60,998 nt of DNA from Paenibacillus ehimensis NBRC 15659 (lineage in GTDB: Bacteria > Bacillota > Bacilli > Paenibacillales > NBRC-103111). The notes beneath the pieces were generated by a model. The model saw only the letters and a program-made list of their open reading frames with translations. It had not been told where the DNA came from and searched no databases. A program made the position numbers and the translations under genes. Location: contig NZ_BILX01000038.1 in the NCBI RefSeq assembly GCF_004000785.1, positions 1 through 60,998 on the forward strand, given 5' to 3'. Shown here in pieces: positions 26,914 to 36,433 of the stretch (position 1 is its first letter; each line of letters opens with the position of its first letter).

Positions 26914-27735
26914 CTAAAATTCGAGCTCGTACACCTTCGATTTCTCCTTCAGCACGAAACCGCACTTGTTGGCCAGCGCCATGGACGCTTCATTCTCCTC
27001 GTCCGTCGTCCAATGAGGCACCAAGCCGTTGCGCACGCAATGATCGAGGTAAGCGCAAGTAACCGCCGCTCCGAGCCCCTTCTGCCGCTCCGCTTCCTCA
27101 TAGGTGCGAACGACAAGATCGTGTCCGTTCCCGTAGACGTAACCGGAGAAGCAGACGCTCTGCACGGTTCCGTCCTTCAGCACGCAATATCCGAACCCTT
27201 TGTCCATAAAGTCCCCGGTCGAATTCCAGAATTCGCTCAAGTCTTCAAGAACGAAGTCGTTTGCCGGATCGTTTAAAAGAGCGGCATTAAGCGGCGTAAT
27301 CTGAAAGCGGGTTTCGGTCTGCGCCTGTCTGAGCTTCGAATAACGGTCCGCCGCAAATTCAAATACCAAATCTTCGCCTTCGTGCAATTCGTAATCCGTT
27401 AACGCTTCATTTAACGCCTCATCCCAGGCTTCGTCCGCAACCGCGATGGTAAACCAGGTGCCGCCGATGATCTCCATGGAATCCTGATTTATTTTCCGGT
27501 CTATGTACGAATTCAGATGGGGTATAAATTCCGAATTGCGGCAATCCCCTACGAAAAAAGCGATGCTCGCGATCGCCCAGATCATCGCCGTTCTTGGACG
27601 GTCGGGATCGTCGACGAAAATTTTGCCCTTGTTGTTGCCTGCTACAATGCTCATCAGCGCGACATTCGTCTTGTCCTCCTCCGATAACAGAGGCGTTACT
27701 TTCGAATATTCGTTTGCATTCAGTTCTACAATCAC
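26914..27735 (-). CDS. GNAT-family acetyltransferase
   Basis: 273 residues. The C-terminal third has the GNAT acetyl-CoA region: ERQKGLGAAVTCAYLDHCVR (the Q/RxxGxG/A loop), then TTDEENEASMALANKCGFVL, the usual N-x-x-S-x-x-x-x-x-K-x-GF end. The first 150 residues are a separate domain seen in the larger GNAT_acetyltran type. Starts at a GTG with GGAGG 9 bases before it. Substrate unknown. Confidence 0.85.
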   Translation of the reverse strand: MIVELNANEYSKVTPLLSEEDKTNVALMSIVAGNNKGKIFVDDPDRPRTAMIWAIASIAFFVGDCRNSEFIPHLNSYIDRKINQDSMEIIGGTWFTIAVADEAWDEALNEALTDYELHEGEDLVFEFAADRYSKLRQAQTETRFQITPLNAALLNDPANDFVLEDLSEFWNSTGDFMDKGFGYCVLKDGTVQSVCFSGYVYGNGHDLVVRTYEEAERQKGLGAAVTCAYLDHCVRNGLVPHWTTDEENEASMALANKCGFVLKEKSKVYELEF

Positions 27736-27823
27736 GTTCCGGGTCCTCCCTCTAATTTCCAGTCATATCGTACATACCCTATACGATCTTGGCGGAGGAT
27801 AAGTTCCCGGAATGGACAGGAGA

Positions 27824-27841
27824 AAATCGTTATAACGATTT
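27824..27841. promoter_or_regulatory. Perfect 18-base palindrome, possible operator
   Basis: AAATCGTTATAACGATTT is fully self-complementary, without a T-run, so it looks more like a dimeric repressor site than a terminator. It overlaps the stop codon of the VOC gene and lies about 90 bases upstream of the GNAT start. Confidence 0.4.
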
Positions 27842-28199
27842 AGTCGGCTTGCCCATGAGCAAGAATGTTGATGAGCTTGCCGAACGGATCCCGGACAAAA
27901 AATCGACGAACGCCCCATGGCTCGTTCACCGGGCCGTATTCGACCGAAAATCCGGCTCTCTTCACGCGTTCGAGCGCTGCCTCGACATCGTCCACTTCAA
28001 TCGACAGATCGGGTGTGGGCGTGCCGGAGCCTCCTTCCGAGGCGAAGCTGACTTGCACGCTCATCTCCTCGTTCGAGCCATAAGTGGCGATCCAGCCATG
28101 GTCCATCAAAAGATCGAGGCCGAGCACGTCGTGATAAAAGCTTTTGGCCTCCTCGATCTTCCGGGTGTCAATATTGGCAACGATTCGTCTAACCTTCAT
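27840..28199 (-). CDS. VOC/glyoxalase-superfamily protein
   Basis: 119 residues from the ATG at 28199, with GGAGG 7 bases upstream. One beta-alpha-beta-beta-beta pair: IVANIDTRKIEEAKSFYHDV at the N-terminus and EPWGVRRFFVRDPFGKLINI at the C-terminus, the usual VOC ends. Members bind metals for glyoxalase, dioxygenase or antibiotic-sequestering roles; which applies here cannot be told. Earlier in-frame codons up to 28271 lack a ribosome site. Confidence 0.85.
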   Translation of the reverse strand: MKVRRIVANIDTRKIEEAKSFYHDVLGLDLLMDHGWIATYGSNEEMSVQVSFASEGGSGTPTPDLSIEVDDVEAALERVKRAGFSVEYGPVNEPWGVRRFFVRDPFGKLINILAHGQAD

Positions 28200-28264
28200 G
28201 TTCCAACCTCCGTCCCGGCCAGCCGGGTTCATTGTTTTCGTTCCTAAATCGATTATACGATAAA

Positions 28265-28312
28265 ACAACAATGGCCTGCTCCTTCCTTAGGATTGGAAAG
28301 TTTCAGGCCATT
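28265..28312 (-). terminator. Terminator of the siderophore operon
   Basis: AATGGCCTG and CAGGCCATT pair across a 25-base loop, followed on the minus strand by GTTGTTTTATCG. It is 83 bases past the last synthetase gene. Confidence 0.75.
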
Positions 28313-28394
28313 GCCGGATTAATGGGCTTTTTGCACAATATCGCTGCCCAACTGCTCCAGAAGCGCTTTTTACCCGGGGCATAAATACCCGGAA

Positions 28395-30524
28395 TCAAGT
28401 CAGCCTCGCAAACGGATTGACCGTTCGTCCTACGCCGGAAGGCATGCTGCCTGAAGGGGCTCCCTCCTGCTCCAATAGCGGTTTGATCAAGTTTTTCCAC
28501 GGCCAGTTCGGCTGGCGGAACAGCGAGTCCTCCGTCAGTTCACGGACAGCAGGCGGTAGCCCGGCCAGCTCGATTGCCTGAAGCAAGCTTTCCTTCAACA
28601 CTAGCCACAGTTTACGTTCCGCGAGCTTATACCGCAAGGCTATCGTCTCCAGAATCGAATACAGATTCACTTGGATGCCGAGTGTCTGCATGTAGAAGAG
28701 GAGCTTCTGGGGCGTCTCGTTATACAACGAATTCGGGTAACCCGGCTTCATCTTATAGCAGGGATCGTCAAGTCCGTGCTCCCGCATCCACGGAAGATGC
28801 AGCCGGATCGAATCGTGGTCGCGCAGCAGCAGGCCCGAGAGCACGCCTTGACGAAGCACAAGCACGGCATTTTGCCCGTGGATTTCCGGAAGCACGCCCA
28901 GACGGAACAGCCGCAGGACGATATGGCAGAAGTGGACGCATACGTCCCCGAACAGCCGGGCGGCCGAATCTGCCGATACCGGCATGTCCCGAAGCCGCAT
29001 CCACATGTCAAACATATGCTTCGTACCGTCCGGCGGCTGAACGGCAAGCGCCGACATAGGAACCAGATGAATTCCCTCCGTTCCGGTCAGATCGGGCGGA
29101 TACTTTCGAACAAGCGCAGATAAATGTCTCGGCGGATCGGCAAAGTAGTCGCGGTCCTCCGGCAAGTACGCCCACCAGTTCCGTTCATCGCATAAGCTCA
29201 GGCGTTCCCTTAGAACGGGGTCGCGCTCCCGCGCCTGCTCCAGCAGCCGCTGCCCGCGTTCGCCGTTCATCATGTGCACGGCCGGCAAATACCGCACCGC
29301 GCCGAGCGAGACGATGCCGAGCGGCAGCTTGACGTGATGAGCGCCGCCGTTTTGGGGAGCCAGGGAACGGGCCGAGGAGGTCGCATAGAATACGCCGGCC
29401 TCCACATCGAGCGGGACGCACAAGCCGGAAGCCAGCTCCTGCCGCAACTGGTTCGGAAGCACGGCCGCCAGCTGCCATGGGTGCGCGGGAAGCGCCGTAT
29501 ACTCCTCTGATGACAGCCCGCGCCGCTTCATCGCTTCTTCCACGGCAGCGCGTTCGTCCGACGCGAGCAACAGCTCTGCCGGGCTTAACGCTTGGCGGCC
29601 TTCCTCCCTGGCACTGCCTTGAATCAGATACTGGCGCTTGACAGCCAGCCATTGCAGCGTGATCGGCCGCCCCGACTCCGCGCTGTAGGCGCGGTAGTCC
29701 GCTTCCGTCCAGCCGCCTTTGGCTTTGGCGACGGGATGGAACGGACGGTCGCGCCAAGCCGCCCGGCGCTCCAGCTGCACAAGATGCCAAGGAGCCAACG
29801 CAGGCACCGGGCTCCCTTGTGCGGAAACCGCGTCGGCAGCCACTGCCGACCAACGCGCCTGCTCGAGCGACAGCCGGAGCAGCTCCGTCAGACGGGCCAC
29901 ACCGTCCCGGGAAACGGCACAGCTTCGGCCGGGATCCTGACCGGGACCGCAGAGCGTATCCGTTACGCGCCGGAGCAGCTCCATTGCGCCAAGCCGTACA
30001 GGTTCCTCCCCTGGCCGGCTGTCGTTCACCTCGTACACCCCGCCGCCGTCCACATAGCGGTAAGCTTGTACGAACGACGGCACAACGGGAAAGACGAGGT
30101 AATGATTGGACGCCCGCTCCACCCACCATCTGTACATTTTCGCTCTTTTCTCGGCACCGGCGTTCTCTCCGCTTCCCGCTCCCGCTTCCGTCAAGCTTAA
30201 CCAACGGTCTGCCGCAGTCTCCGTTCGTTCCGACTTCGGATCAACAACTCTCTGCGGACCCGATCGCCCCGGCCATAGCGACGCGATAAAGGCCTCCTGC
30301 TGATCGGCGGTAAACTCAAGCACATCGCCCCGAATCCCCTCGTCGCTCATGAATCCTTCGGCCAACAGCGCGTTGACCAAATCGGCGACAATGCGTTCCT
30401 CCGCTTCGCCGACGCGCGCTTCGCGGGCCGAATCGCCAGCGTGCCTTCCGCTGCGACTCAAGTCCGCCGAGCGGCTATTCCCGCTCAAGATCGGGGCGGA
30501 TTGCCCCGTAACCGCTCCGTTCAT
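28395..30524 (-). CDS. IucA/IucC-family NIS synthetase, third in operon (SbnF-like)
   Basis: 709 residues, longer than the usual ~600. NIS synthetases activate a carboxylate as acyl-adenylate and join it to an amine. Seen: RPFHPVAKAKGGW (in place of the GHPxHPxxK motif), LPAHPWQL, a TSSARSLAP phosphate-loop region, ALAVQPPDG, EIHGQNAVLVLRQG and RDHDSIRLH with the C-terminal FhuF-like end. The HPxAKAKxG variant suggests the SbnF/AcsC branch. The extra length is an alanine/glycine-rich N-terminus and an insertion around residue 100. The ATG overlaps the sbnH stop as ATGA with GGGGAG in front. Last gene of the operon. Confidence 0.85.
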   Translation of the reverse strand: MNGAVTGQSAPILSGNSRSADLSRSGRHAGDSAREARVGEAEERIVADLVNALLAEGFMSDEGIRGDVLEFTADQQEAFIASLWPGRSGPQRVVDPKSERTETAADRWLSLTEAGAGSGENAGAEKRAKMYRWWVERASNHYLVFPVVPSFVQAYRYVDGGGVYEVNDSRPGEEPVRLGAMELLRRVTDTLCGPGQDPGRSCAVSRDGVARLTELLRLSLEQARWSAVAADAVSAQGSPVPALAPWHLVQLERRAAWRDRPFHPVAKAKGGWTEADYRAYSAESGRPITLQWLAVKRQYLIQGSAREEGRQALSPAELLLASDERAAVEEAMKRRGLSSEEYTALPAHPWQLAAVLPNQLRQELASGLCVPLDVEAGVFYATSSARSLAPQNGGAHHVKLPLGIVSLGAVRYLPAVHMMNGERGQRLLEQARERDPVLRERLSLCDERNWWAYLPEDRDYFADPPRHLSALVRKYPPDLTGTEGIHLVPMSALAVQPPDGTKHMFDMWMRLRDMPVSADSAARLFGDVCVHFCHIVLRLFRLGVLPEIHGQNAVLVLRQGVLSGLLLRDHDSIRLHLPWMREHGLDDPCYKMKPGYPNSLYNETPQKLLFYMQTLGIQVNLYSILETIALRYKLAERKLWLVLKESLLQAIELAGLPPAVRELTEDSLFRQPNWPWKNLIKPLLEQEGAPSGSMPSGVGRTVNPFARLT

Positions 30525-31747
30525 ATTAGCTCCCCCTGCGTATCGTCGAAATAAATATGCTCCGGGTGCGCGTGGCTGAGAAAATCGTGAGCGGAAATCG
30601 TCCATCCGTACGCCCCGGCCAAGTGAAACAGCAGGACATCGCCGACGCGGAGACGGGCTACTCGAACGTCCCGGGCGAGTACGTCCTTCGGCGTGCACAG
30701 TTCGCCGGCCACGGTAATTTCCACATCCAACACCTCGGGCCTCGCGAACGGATAATCCCAGTGCTCCAGCGGAACGACTTCGAACGGGTGGCTGTGCTGC
30801 CACGCCCCGGGCAGTCGGAAGTGGTGAGAACCGCCCCGCAGAACGGCATAGTGCTTGCCGTGATTGCATTTCAGATCGACGACCTCGGCGGCATAATAGC
30901 CGCAGGCAGCAGCCAAATAGCGCCCGGGCTCGAACAGCAGCTCGACGCCGGGGAGCTGCCGCTCCTCCAGCACCTTGCCCAACTCGGTTATGAACAAAGG
31001 CCATTCGAAGCTGCGGTCCGGATCGGTATACGAAATGCCGAAGCCGCCGCCCGCATTCAAATACCGGAGCGTCAAATCGAACCGATCCTTCCATTCCGTC
31101 ACCCTGTCCCAATAGACCGAGATGAGTCTGGCGTGCAGGCTTGCATCTAAATTATTGGAAATCGAATGCAGGTGGAAGCCCTCCAAGCTTAGATGTGGCA
31201 GCGACTGCGCGAGCCCGATCGCTTCCGGAACGTCCTCTTCGTCGATACCGAACTGCGTGGGGCGTCCCGCCATCACGAGCGTGGCCTCAGGGAACGATGC
31301 GCGCAGGTTGATACGAAGCAGCACCGGAGCAACCGTTCCAAGGCCGCCGGCAATGAGGGAAATACGGCGCAGCTCGTGCATGCTCTCCGCGTGAATGAGC
31401 GTCACGCGCCTCTGCAGCGCTTCCGCGATTTCCGCATCTTTTTTGCCGGGACCGCCGAAAATAACCGGCTTGTCCTCCGAAATCTCGCGAACCTTCCGGA
31501 TTTCCCCGATGGATGCCGCCTCAAAGCCATGAACAACCGGCGCCAAACAATCCAAAAATTCCTTGGACGGATTCGCCTTCATCGCGTAAAACAGCCGGCA
31601 GCCGCCAGGCAAACTGCCGACGCATGCCTGCGCCCGCTCGCGCAGCGTCTTCTTATCGTATAAAAATGCACATACCGGCTCCGACCGTTCTTCCTTCCAA
31701 CGTTTAATAAGCCTAACGACTTTGCGATCCAACACGGTTGGATTCAT
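30521..31747 (-). CDS. sbnH: SbnH-like PLP decarboxylase
   Basis: Fold-type III PLP decarboxylase (ornithine/diaminopimelate family), 408 residues. FYAMKANPSKEFLDCL holds the PLP lysine, HLHSISNN and LNAGGGFGISY are the phosphate-binding strands, FEPGRYLAAACGYY follows, and GELCTPKDVLARD carries the active-site cysteine. In staphyloferrin B synthesis SbnH decarboxylates citryl-L-diaminopropionate to citryl-diaminoethane. The neighbours make that role far more likely than lysA or speA. Operon position is the same as in S. aureus, directly after sbnG. Confidence 0.88.
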   Translation of the reverse strand: MNPTVLDRKVVRLIKRWKEERSEPVCAFLYDKKTLRERAQACVGSLPGGCRLFYAMKANPSKEFLDCLAPVVHGFEAASIGEIRKVREISEDKPVIFGGPGKKDAEIAEALQRRVTLIHAESMHELRRISLIAGGLGTVAPVLLRINLRASFPEATLVMAGRPTQFGIDEEDVPEAIGLAQSLPHLSLEGFHLHSISNNLDASLHARLISVYWDRVTEWKDRFDLTLRYLNAGGGFGISYTDPDRSFEWPLFITELGKVLEERQLPGVELLFEPGRYLAAACGYYAAEVVDLKCNHGKHYAVLRGGSHHFRLPGAWQHSHPFEVVPLEHWDYPFARPEVLDVEITVAGELCTPKDVLARDVRVARLRVGDVLLFHLAGAYGWTISAHDFLSHAHPEHIYFDDTQGELI

Positions 31748-31802
31748 CGGCCCTCACCACACCTTCCTTCGAGTTTGTTCGGCAGCGGCTTATACGCTTT
31801 GC

Positions 31803-32588
31803 CTACGTCTGCGCTTCCTGAGCAAACGCCTGCAGATGTGCACGCAAAGCGCGGAACGACACGCCGCGTTCGTCCCCCAGCACGAATGCGCGAACTCCAA
31901 GCTTGCGCCACTCGTCATAGTCCTCCGCAGCCCGCGGTATGGCGCAATAGGGCACGCCCTCTCGTTTAGAAGCTTCAAAAATTTGCCTCAGCCCCGCTTT
32001 TATTGCGGGAGCGCGCGTTTGCCACGGCATCCCATAAGATTGCGACAAATCCGCCGCCCCTTCCAGCACCATATCGATGCCGGGAACCGACAAGATCGCC
32101 GAAGCCTGCTCCACTCCCGCTCTGCTCTCGATCATCGGGACCACCATGATCTCTTCGTTGGCCCGGCGGATGTACGCTGCCAGATCGTGCTTCCCGAACG
32201 TTCCCGCTCTGCCGCTGTTCAAGCTGCGGCTCCCTTCCGGACCGTATTTGCACGCCCGCACGATCTGCTCCGCCTGTTCGCGCGATTCCACATGAGGGAC
32301 GACAATCCCGAGCGCGCCCGCATCGAGCGCCCGCAATATTTCCTTCGGGTGAGGCTCGGACACGCGCACAAGCGCCGTCAGCCCGACCGCCTCCGCTGCG
32401 CGGATCATGTTCTCCAGCGTTTCCGGATTGATCAGCACGTGCTCCGTGTCGATAATGATAAAGTCATAGTCGGCGCAGCCGACCATTTCCACGACGACCG
32501 GCGAAGGGATCGACGCCAGCAAACCGAATACCGGCTCTCCTCCGCCTAATTTGCGCTTCAACCGATTCGCTCCCAGCATACCGGTCAC
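31803..32588 (-). CDS. sbnG: SbnG-like citrate synthase (HpcH/HpaI aldolase fold)
   Basis: About 258-261 residues of the metal-dependent HpcH/HpaI aldolase superfamily. SbnG makes citrate from oxaloacetate and acetyl-CoA for the siderophore, independently of the TCA cycle. Visible landmarks: DYDFIIIDTEHVLINPETLE, GALGIVVPHVES, VVPMIESRAGVEQAS with the metal-binding Glu, and DMVLEGAADLSQSYGMP where aldolases have their second metal ligand. The GTG at 32588 overlaps the preceding stop as GTGA; the ATG at 32579 is an alternative. Confidence 0.87.
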   Translation of the reverse strand: MTGMLGANRLKRKLGGGEPVFGLLASIPSPVVVEMVGCADYDFIIIDTEHVLINPETLENMIRAAEAVGLTALVRVSEPHPKEILRALDAGALGIVVPHVESREQAEQIVRACKYGPEGSRSLNSGRAGTFGKHDLAAYIRRANEEIMVVPMIESRAGVEQASAILSVPGIDMVLEGAADLSQSYGMPWQTRAPAIKAGLRQIFEASKREGVPYCAIPRAAEDYDEWRKLGVRAFVLGDERGVSFRALRAHLQAFAQEAQT

Positions 32589-34498
32589 CGGAACGGGTAA
32601 AGCGGGTTCGGCGCATCCTGCAGACGAACCTCCGCATCCCCGAATAGCCGTCTGGCGGTCAGTTGTTCCACTTGGATTGTCTCGGCGAATAGATCGAACG
32701 ACCGGAATCGCTCTTCATGCTGCGGATGCTCACGCTGATAATCGTGGACGATCTGCGCAACCATGCTCCAGAAGCTTGCCTCCGGCAAGCCGTATCGCTC
32801 TTCCAGAAGGAAGCACAGCTCCGTCAGATTGATAAAGAAAAAAGCATCGTGGACAAAATCCCGGACAACGTCCGCCCGGTCTGTCTCAATAAACGAATTC
32901 GGATTAATCCGCGCGTGATGATCGGATAAAGCATGGAGCGATGGACACGCTGCCGGATTTGCCAGATGAAGCCGGGAAAACCGGATGCCGTCATGAAAAT
33001 CTTTGAAGGCTACGCGCACCGGAACGCCGTCACGGTGAATAAGCACCATGTTCTGCGCGTGCGACTCCAGCGCAACGCCGTGAGCGAACAGCATGTGAAT
33101 CAAAGGCACCACCGATACTTTCAGCAGCTGCCGCGTCCATGCCTCTACCCCTTGGGCCCGGACCCATGGATCGATGAACGGGCGACCGAAGCGTTCGATA
33201 TGACTCAGCGCATTGAACGGAGCCGCCTCTTCCCCTTCCCTCAAGTAAAGGTGGAGACTTTCCCGCCAAATTGCCCCCAACGCGCCGTAAATTTGGGGTC
33301 TGACGAATGCCGGAAGCGAGGCGGTCTCGTGATCGTAAGCGACCCCGGCCACTTCCCGAAGCAGCACAAAGTCAAGACGCCGGGCCTCGTCATCCCAAGC
33401 TACCAGTTCGCTTAGCCAATCTGAGATAAGCGGGGCATTGAGCACCGTATGCTTCGCGAGCATCCGGCCCGTTGACGTATTCGTCAGATTCATCGGCAGC
33501 TTCAGGTACGCCTTCTCTTTATGCGATACGTTAGCCAGCGTGCGAATCGATTGCTGCGGCCGGTATTCGTCCACTCCTTCGCCCAGAACGAGAACCGCGC
33601 CCTCCGCAAGCTGACGGTGCAGCAGCCGAACCGCCGTTTCCCTCCACTGCCACGGGTGTACGGGAACGAACCGGTAGCCTTCAGGGTTCTTCCCGGCCGC
33701 TTCCAATTGTGAGACGAACCGCTCCCATACCTCGGCTCCAAGCTCCACAGCCAAAAACTCGCGATATTCCAGCGATTTTGAGTGCGCGTATACGCTCTCT
33801 TCTACGGGCACGGCCAGCCATAGCGGATACAGCCCCGGCTTGAACTCCGGGCCGAAGGCGGCGTTATCCTCCAGGTTGAACCCGATCCTCGACTTGTAGC
33901 AGGGATGATAAGGATGCCCGTCCATAATATTGCTTTCCAGCTCGTCGTAGCTGCGCTCCGTCCCGGCCAGTTGGCGGAACGGATTCGCATGTTGTGCCTG
34001 AGTGTCTTTCAGCAGCGTTTGCCGGAGCTCTTCCATAAAGATGTCCAGACGGTCCGGCCGGACTAGCGGTCCGAGTACTTCCTGGACGAAATCGCCGAGA
34101 CGCGCTTCCGTCGTCTCCCCGTCCGGCCCGATGCGCCGAATGATCGCCGTGCGGCTTGCCCGGATTCGCCCGAAACTCCGCTTTTTCTTCGCTTCGCATA
34201 GATAAGAAACCGGGCGGCCGTCAGGCGAGACGCCCGTCAGTACGACGCGCTCCTCTTTGAACAAGACCGGAGCTGACACCGCAGCCGGTTCGCTTTGGAA
34301 ATTCACGATGCGCTCGTAGAGCAGCGATTCGATCAACTGCCGGAGGATTCGCCGTTCCACACGTTGATATTCGGGAGACTGCAGTGCAGTTGCCCAATCG
34401 CTGCCCCGTCCTCCTTGTGCCCGTCCGGCGCTTTTCCATCCGCACCGCTCTTGCATCCGAGCGTCGCTTGGACTTTCTTTCTTTTGCTGTCCGTTCAT
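32585..34498 (-). CDS. IucA/IucC-family NIS synthetase, second in operon (SbnE-like)
   Basis: 637 residues. ATP- and citrate-site landmarks are complete: GHPYHPCYKSRIGFN, FVPVHPWQWRET, QQSIRTLANVS, KLPMNLTNTSTGRML, ALESHAQNMVLIHRDG and FKDFHDGIRFS. GHPYHPCxKxRxGF is the form I associate with type A enzymes such as AcsD and SbnE, which couple citrate to the first amine. The ATG at 34498 overlaps the stop of the previous gene (ATGA); an ATG at 34513 is possible. The substrate assignment rests on motif resemblance and needs a tree. Confidence 0.88.
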   Translation of the reverse strand: MNGQQKKESPSDARMQERCGWKSAGRAQGGRGSDWATALQSPEYQRVERRILRQLIESLLYERIVNFQSEPAAVSAPVLFKEERVVLTGVSPDGRPVSYLCEAKKKRSFGRIRASRTAIIRRIGPDGETTEARLGDFVQEVLGPLVRPDRLDIFMEELRQTLLKDTQAQHANPFRQLAGTERSYDELESNIMDGHPYHPCYKSRIGFNLEDNAAFGPEFKPGLYPLWLAVPVEESVYAHSKSLEYREFLAVELGAEVWERFVSQLEAAGKNPEGYRFVPVHPWQWRETAVRLLHRQLAEGAVLVLGEGVDEYRPQQSIRTLANVSHKEKAYLKLPMNLTNTSTGRMLAKHTVLNAPLISDWLSELVAWDDEARRLDFVLLREVAGVAYDHETASLPAFVRPQIYGALGAIWRESLHLYLREGEEAAPFNALSHIERFGRPFIDPWVRAQGVEAWTRQLLKVSVVPLIHMLFAHGVALESHAQNMVLIHRDGVPVRVAFKDFHDGIRFSRLHLANPAACPSLHALSDHHARINPNSFIETDRADVVRDFVHDAFFFINLTELCFLLEERYGLPEASFWSMVAQIVHDYQREHPQHEERFRSFDLFAETIQVEQLTARRLFGDAEVRLQDAPNPLYPFR

Positions 34499-36393
34499 CG
34501 GCTTCCCCCGCATTCGTATATCGGATTCGGTATCCGGACATAATCCGGCGATTCGCCCCGCTGATGAAAACGGCTGATGAAATTGGCCTTGGCCGGAAGC
34601 TCCGGGCCGGTCAGCAGATCGTCCACATAACGGCGCAGCCCATCCGCAGGCCGGCCGTCGTTATCGCAGCGCGCCCTTTCTTCCTGCAGCACCTTTCGGG
34701 CCGCAGACCAATATACCGCTTCATCCGTTTCAGTAAAACGGCCGATCGCATGAATCAAGGCTCCCAAATGATTCACGACAAAATAGTATTGGAGCCGCAG
34801 CCACGCTTCCGCGTCTTCATAAAGCACCGGGCTGTCCACAGGGACGATCCGGGGCGTCCAGCCGCGGGCGGCCGCCTTGTCCCGGTTCACGCTGACGCCT
34901 TCCAAGTCGCGTACGTAATAACGGGCCGGCCATCCCTGCTCCAGCGACAACAGCGAATTTTGCACGTGCGCTTCCAGGCTGATTCCCGTCTCCGCATACA
35001 ACCGCAGCAGCGGCAGCAAGGACAAGGCCAAATACCTCGCGAGCCATTCGTTCCAATCCGGTAAACGTCCGCCGCCGGTTTGCCGAACCGCTGCGAACAA
35101 TAGCGGCTCTTCATGGCCCGGAGGCGTCTCCAGCAGTCCCGCGACGACAAAGCAGCCCGCCTGCTCCGCTCCCGTCAACGCATCCGCCTGCCGGTATACG
35201 ACGGCAAAGCTGGCGGCCAGACGCTCACGCTGCGCCGCATCCGTGACGCCAACATCCACCGTCCGATACCCGGTTTCCGCCAGGATACGCATTCCGTCTC
35301 CGGCGTCCGTCCCGCCCGGCCGCTCCTCCATCGCCCGGCGAAGCAGCAAAGCCGCATCCATCGTGCGTCGAAGCTGTTCAGCCGTATTTTCGCGGATGAA
35401 ATTCGTAATGCGGACGTGAAGCGGCAGCTTGTAAAACATGCCCGCCTTCGGGTCCCACACGGTCCTGACGGAAGAGGTCGGATACACAACCGGCCCGATC
35501 GCTCCCAAGTCGACGAGTTGGCCCTGCCGGAGGAGCCGGCGAACAACGGACTGTCCGGCCAGGTAGCCCTTCTGCCACGGATGAAGCGGAAGCAGCTTGT
35601 AGCCGCTCAGCTTGTTTCCCAATATTCGGCTTGCCGTCTTCAGAACGTCGGCACCCGCATTGCACTTCTCCCCGATCCATTCCTCGCGAAGAAGCTCATC
35701 CGCTACGGCCATGTAATGCAGGGAGAAGGATGCTCCCAATTCCGGGGCATACCGTTCCAGCTCCCGATCCTCGAAGCCGTGCGAGCTTTTGGGGGTCGGG
35801 TGAAACGGGTGCCCGAAGAGCAGCGACTGCTCGGACCGGATATAATTCAGCGGCTGCGGTCCCGCTGCCGCTTCCCTGGCTAACGCCCGTTCCAGATACA
35901 GCGTCGACCGCCGGATGCTGTTCTCGACCTGTTCATGCATTTCGCGGCAGCGGCTCCCGCTTCCCGTACCCGGTTCCCGGAAGCTTAACTCGGCGAGCAG
36001 CGCTGCAATAAGCCGGCCGGTCTCAGCCGGGGCAAAGGAGTCCTCCGCAAAATCATCCCCCGAAGCAAGATAAAAGCGGGTTCCGTAATTATGCTGACCT
36101 GACCTCGAATAATATTCGATTAATCCGGCAATCCGGGTTCCGGTGGCAGGCAGCAGGACGATAAAAGCTTCCCCGCCTGTCTGATCGTCCCCCAAAATCT
36201 TATGCAGCCCTGCACCGCCCGGTCCCTTGGTCCCGGCCGTCGTTCCCTGCCCGATTTTCCCCGCCGAAAGCCTGGGGTCGAATATTCCCGTTTCCCGCAA
36301 GTAGCTGTTCAGCAAGGCGCGAAGCGCGGCATGCTCGGCCAGCCTCCGGCAATCCCCCGCCGCCTCTGCGGCCAGCTCCTGTTTATACAGCAT
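34495..36393 (-). CDS. IucA/IucC-family NIS synthetase, first in operon (SbnC-like)
   Basis: 632 residues. Landmarks: LLFGHPFHPTPKSSHGF, LLPLHPWQKGYLAG, YPTSSVRTVWDP, KLPLHVRITNFIREN, SLEAHVQNSLLSLEQG and YVRDLEGVSV. GHPFHPTPKS is typical of the branch with SbnC and AcsA, which in staphyloferrin B synthesis adds 2-oxoglutarate last. It directly follows sbnB, as sbnC does in S. aureus. GGGGAG precedes the ATG. The linker at residues 20-70 and the poly-Ala stretches are poorly conserved. Confidence 0.88.
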   Translation of the reverse strand: MLYKQELAAEAAGDCRRLAEHAALRALLNSYLRETGIFDPRLSAGKIGQGTTAGTKGPGGAGLHKILGDDQTGGEAFIVLLPATGTRIAGLIEYYSRSGQHNYGTRFYLASGDDFAEDSFAPAETGRLIAALLAELSFREPGTGSGSRCREMHEQVENSIRRSTLYLERALAREAAAGPQPLNYIRSEQSLLFGHPFHPTPKSSHGFEDRELERYAPELGASFSLHYMAVADELLREEWIGEKCNAGADVLKTASRILGNKLSGYKLLPLHPWQKGYLAGQSVVRRLLRQGQLVDLGAIGPVVYPTSSVRTVWDPKAGMFYKLPLHVRITNFIRENTAEQLRRTMDAALLLRRAMEERPGGTDAGDGMRILAETGYRTVDVGVTDAAQRERLAASFAVVYRQADALTGAEQAGCFVVAGLLETPPGHEEPLLFAAVRQTGGGRLPDWNEWLARYLALSLLPLLRLYAETGISLEAHVQNSLLSLEQGWPARYYVRDLEGVSVNRDKAAARGWTPRIVPVDSPVLYEDAEAWLRLQYYFVVNHLGALIHAIGRFTETDEAVYWSAARKVLQEERARCDNDGRPADGLRRYVDDLLTGPELPAKANFISRFHQRGESPDYVRIPNPIYECGGSR

Positions 36394-36433
36394 TTCCGCT
36401 CCCCTTTCGTTGTTCGCTAGAGACGCGCACGCT

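Noticed and set aside
28395..31112. Extended start of the third NIS synthetase
   Set aside because: The extra 196 codons lie inside sbnH in another frame; the ATG at 30524 has a ribosome site and overlaps the sbnH stop.
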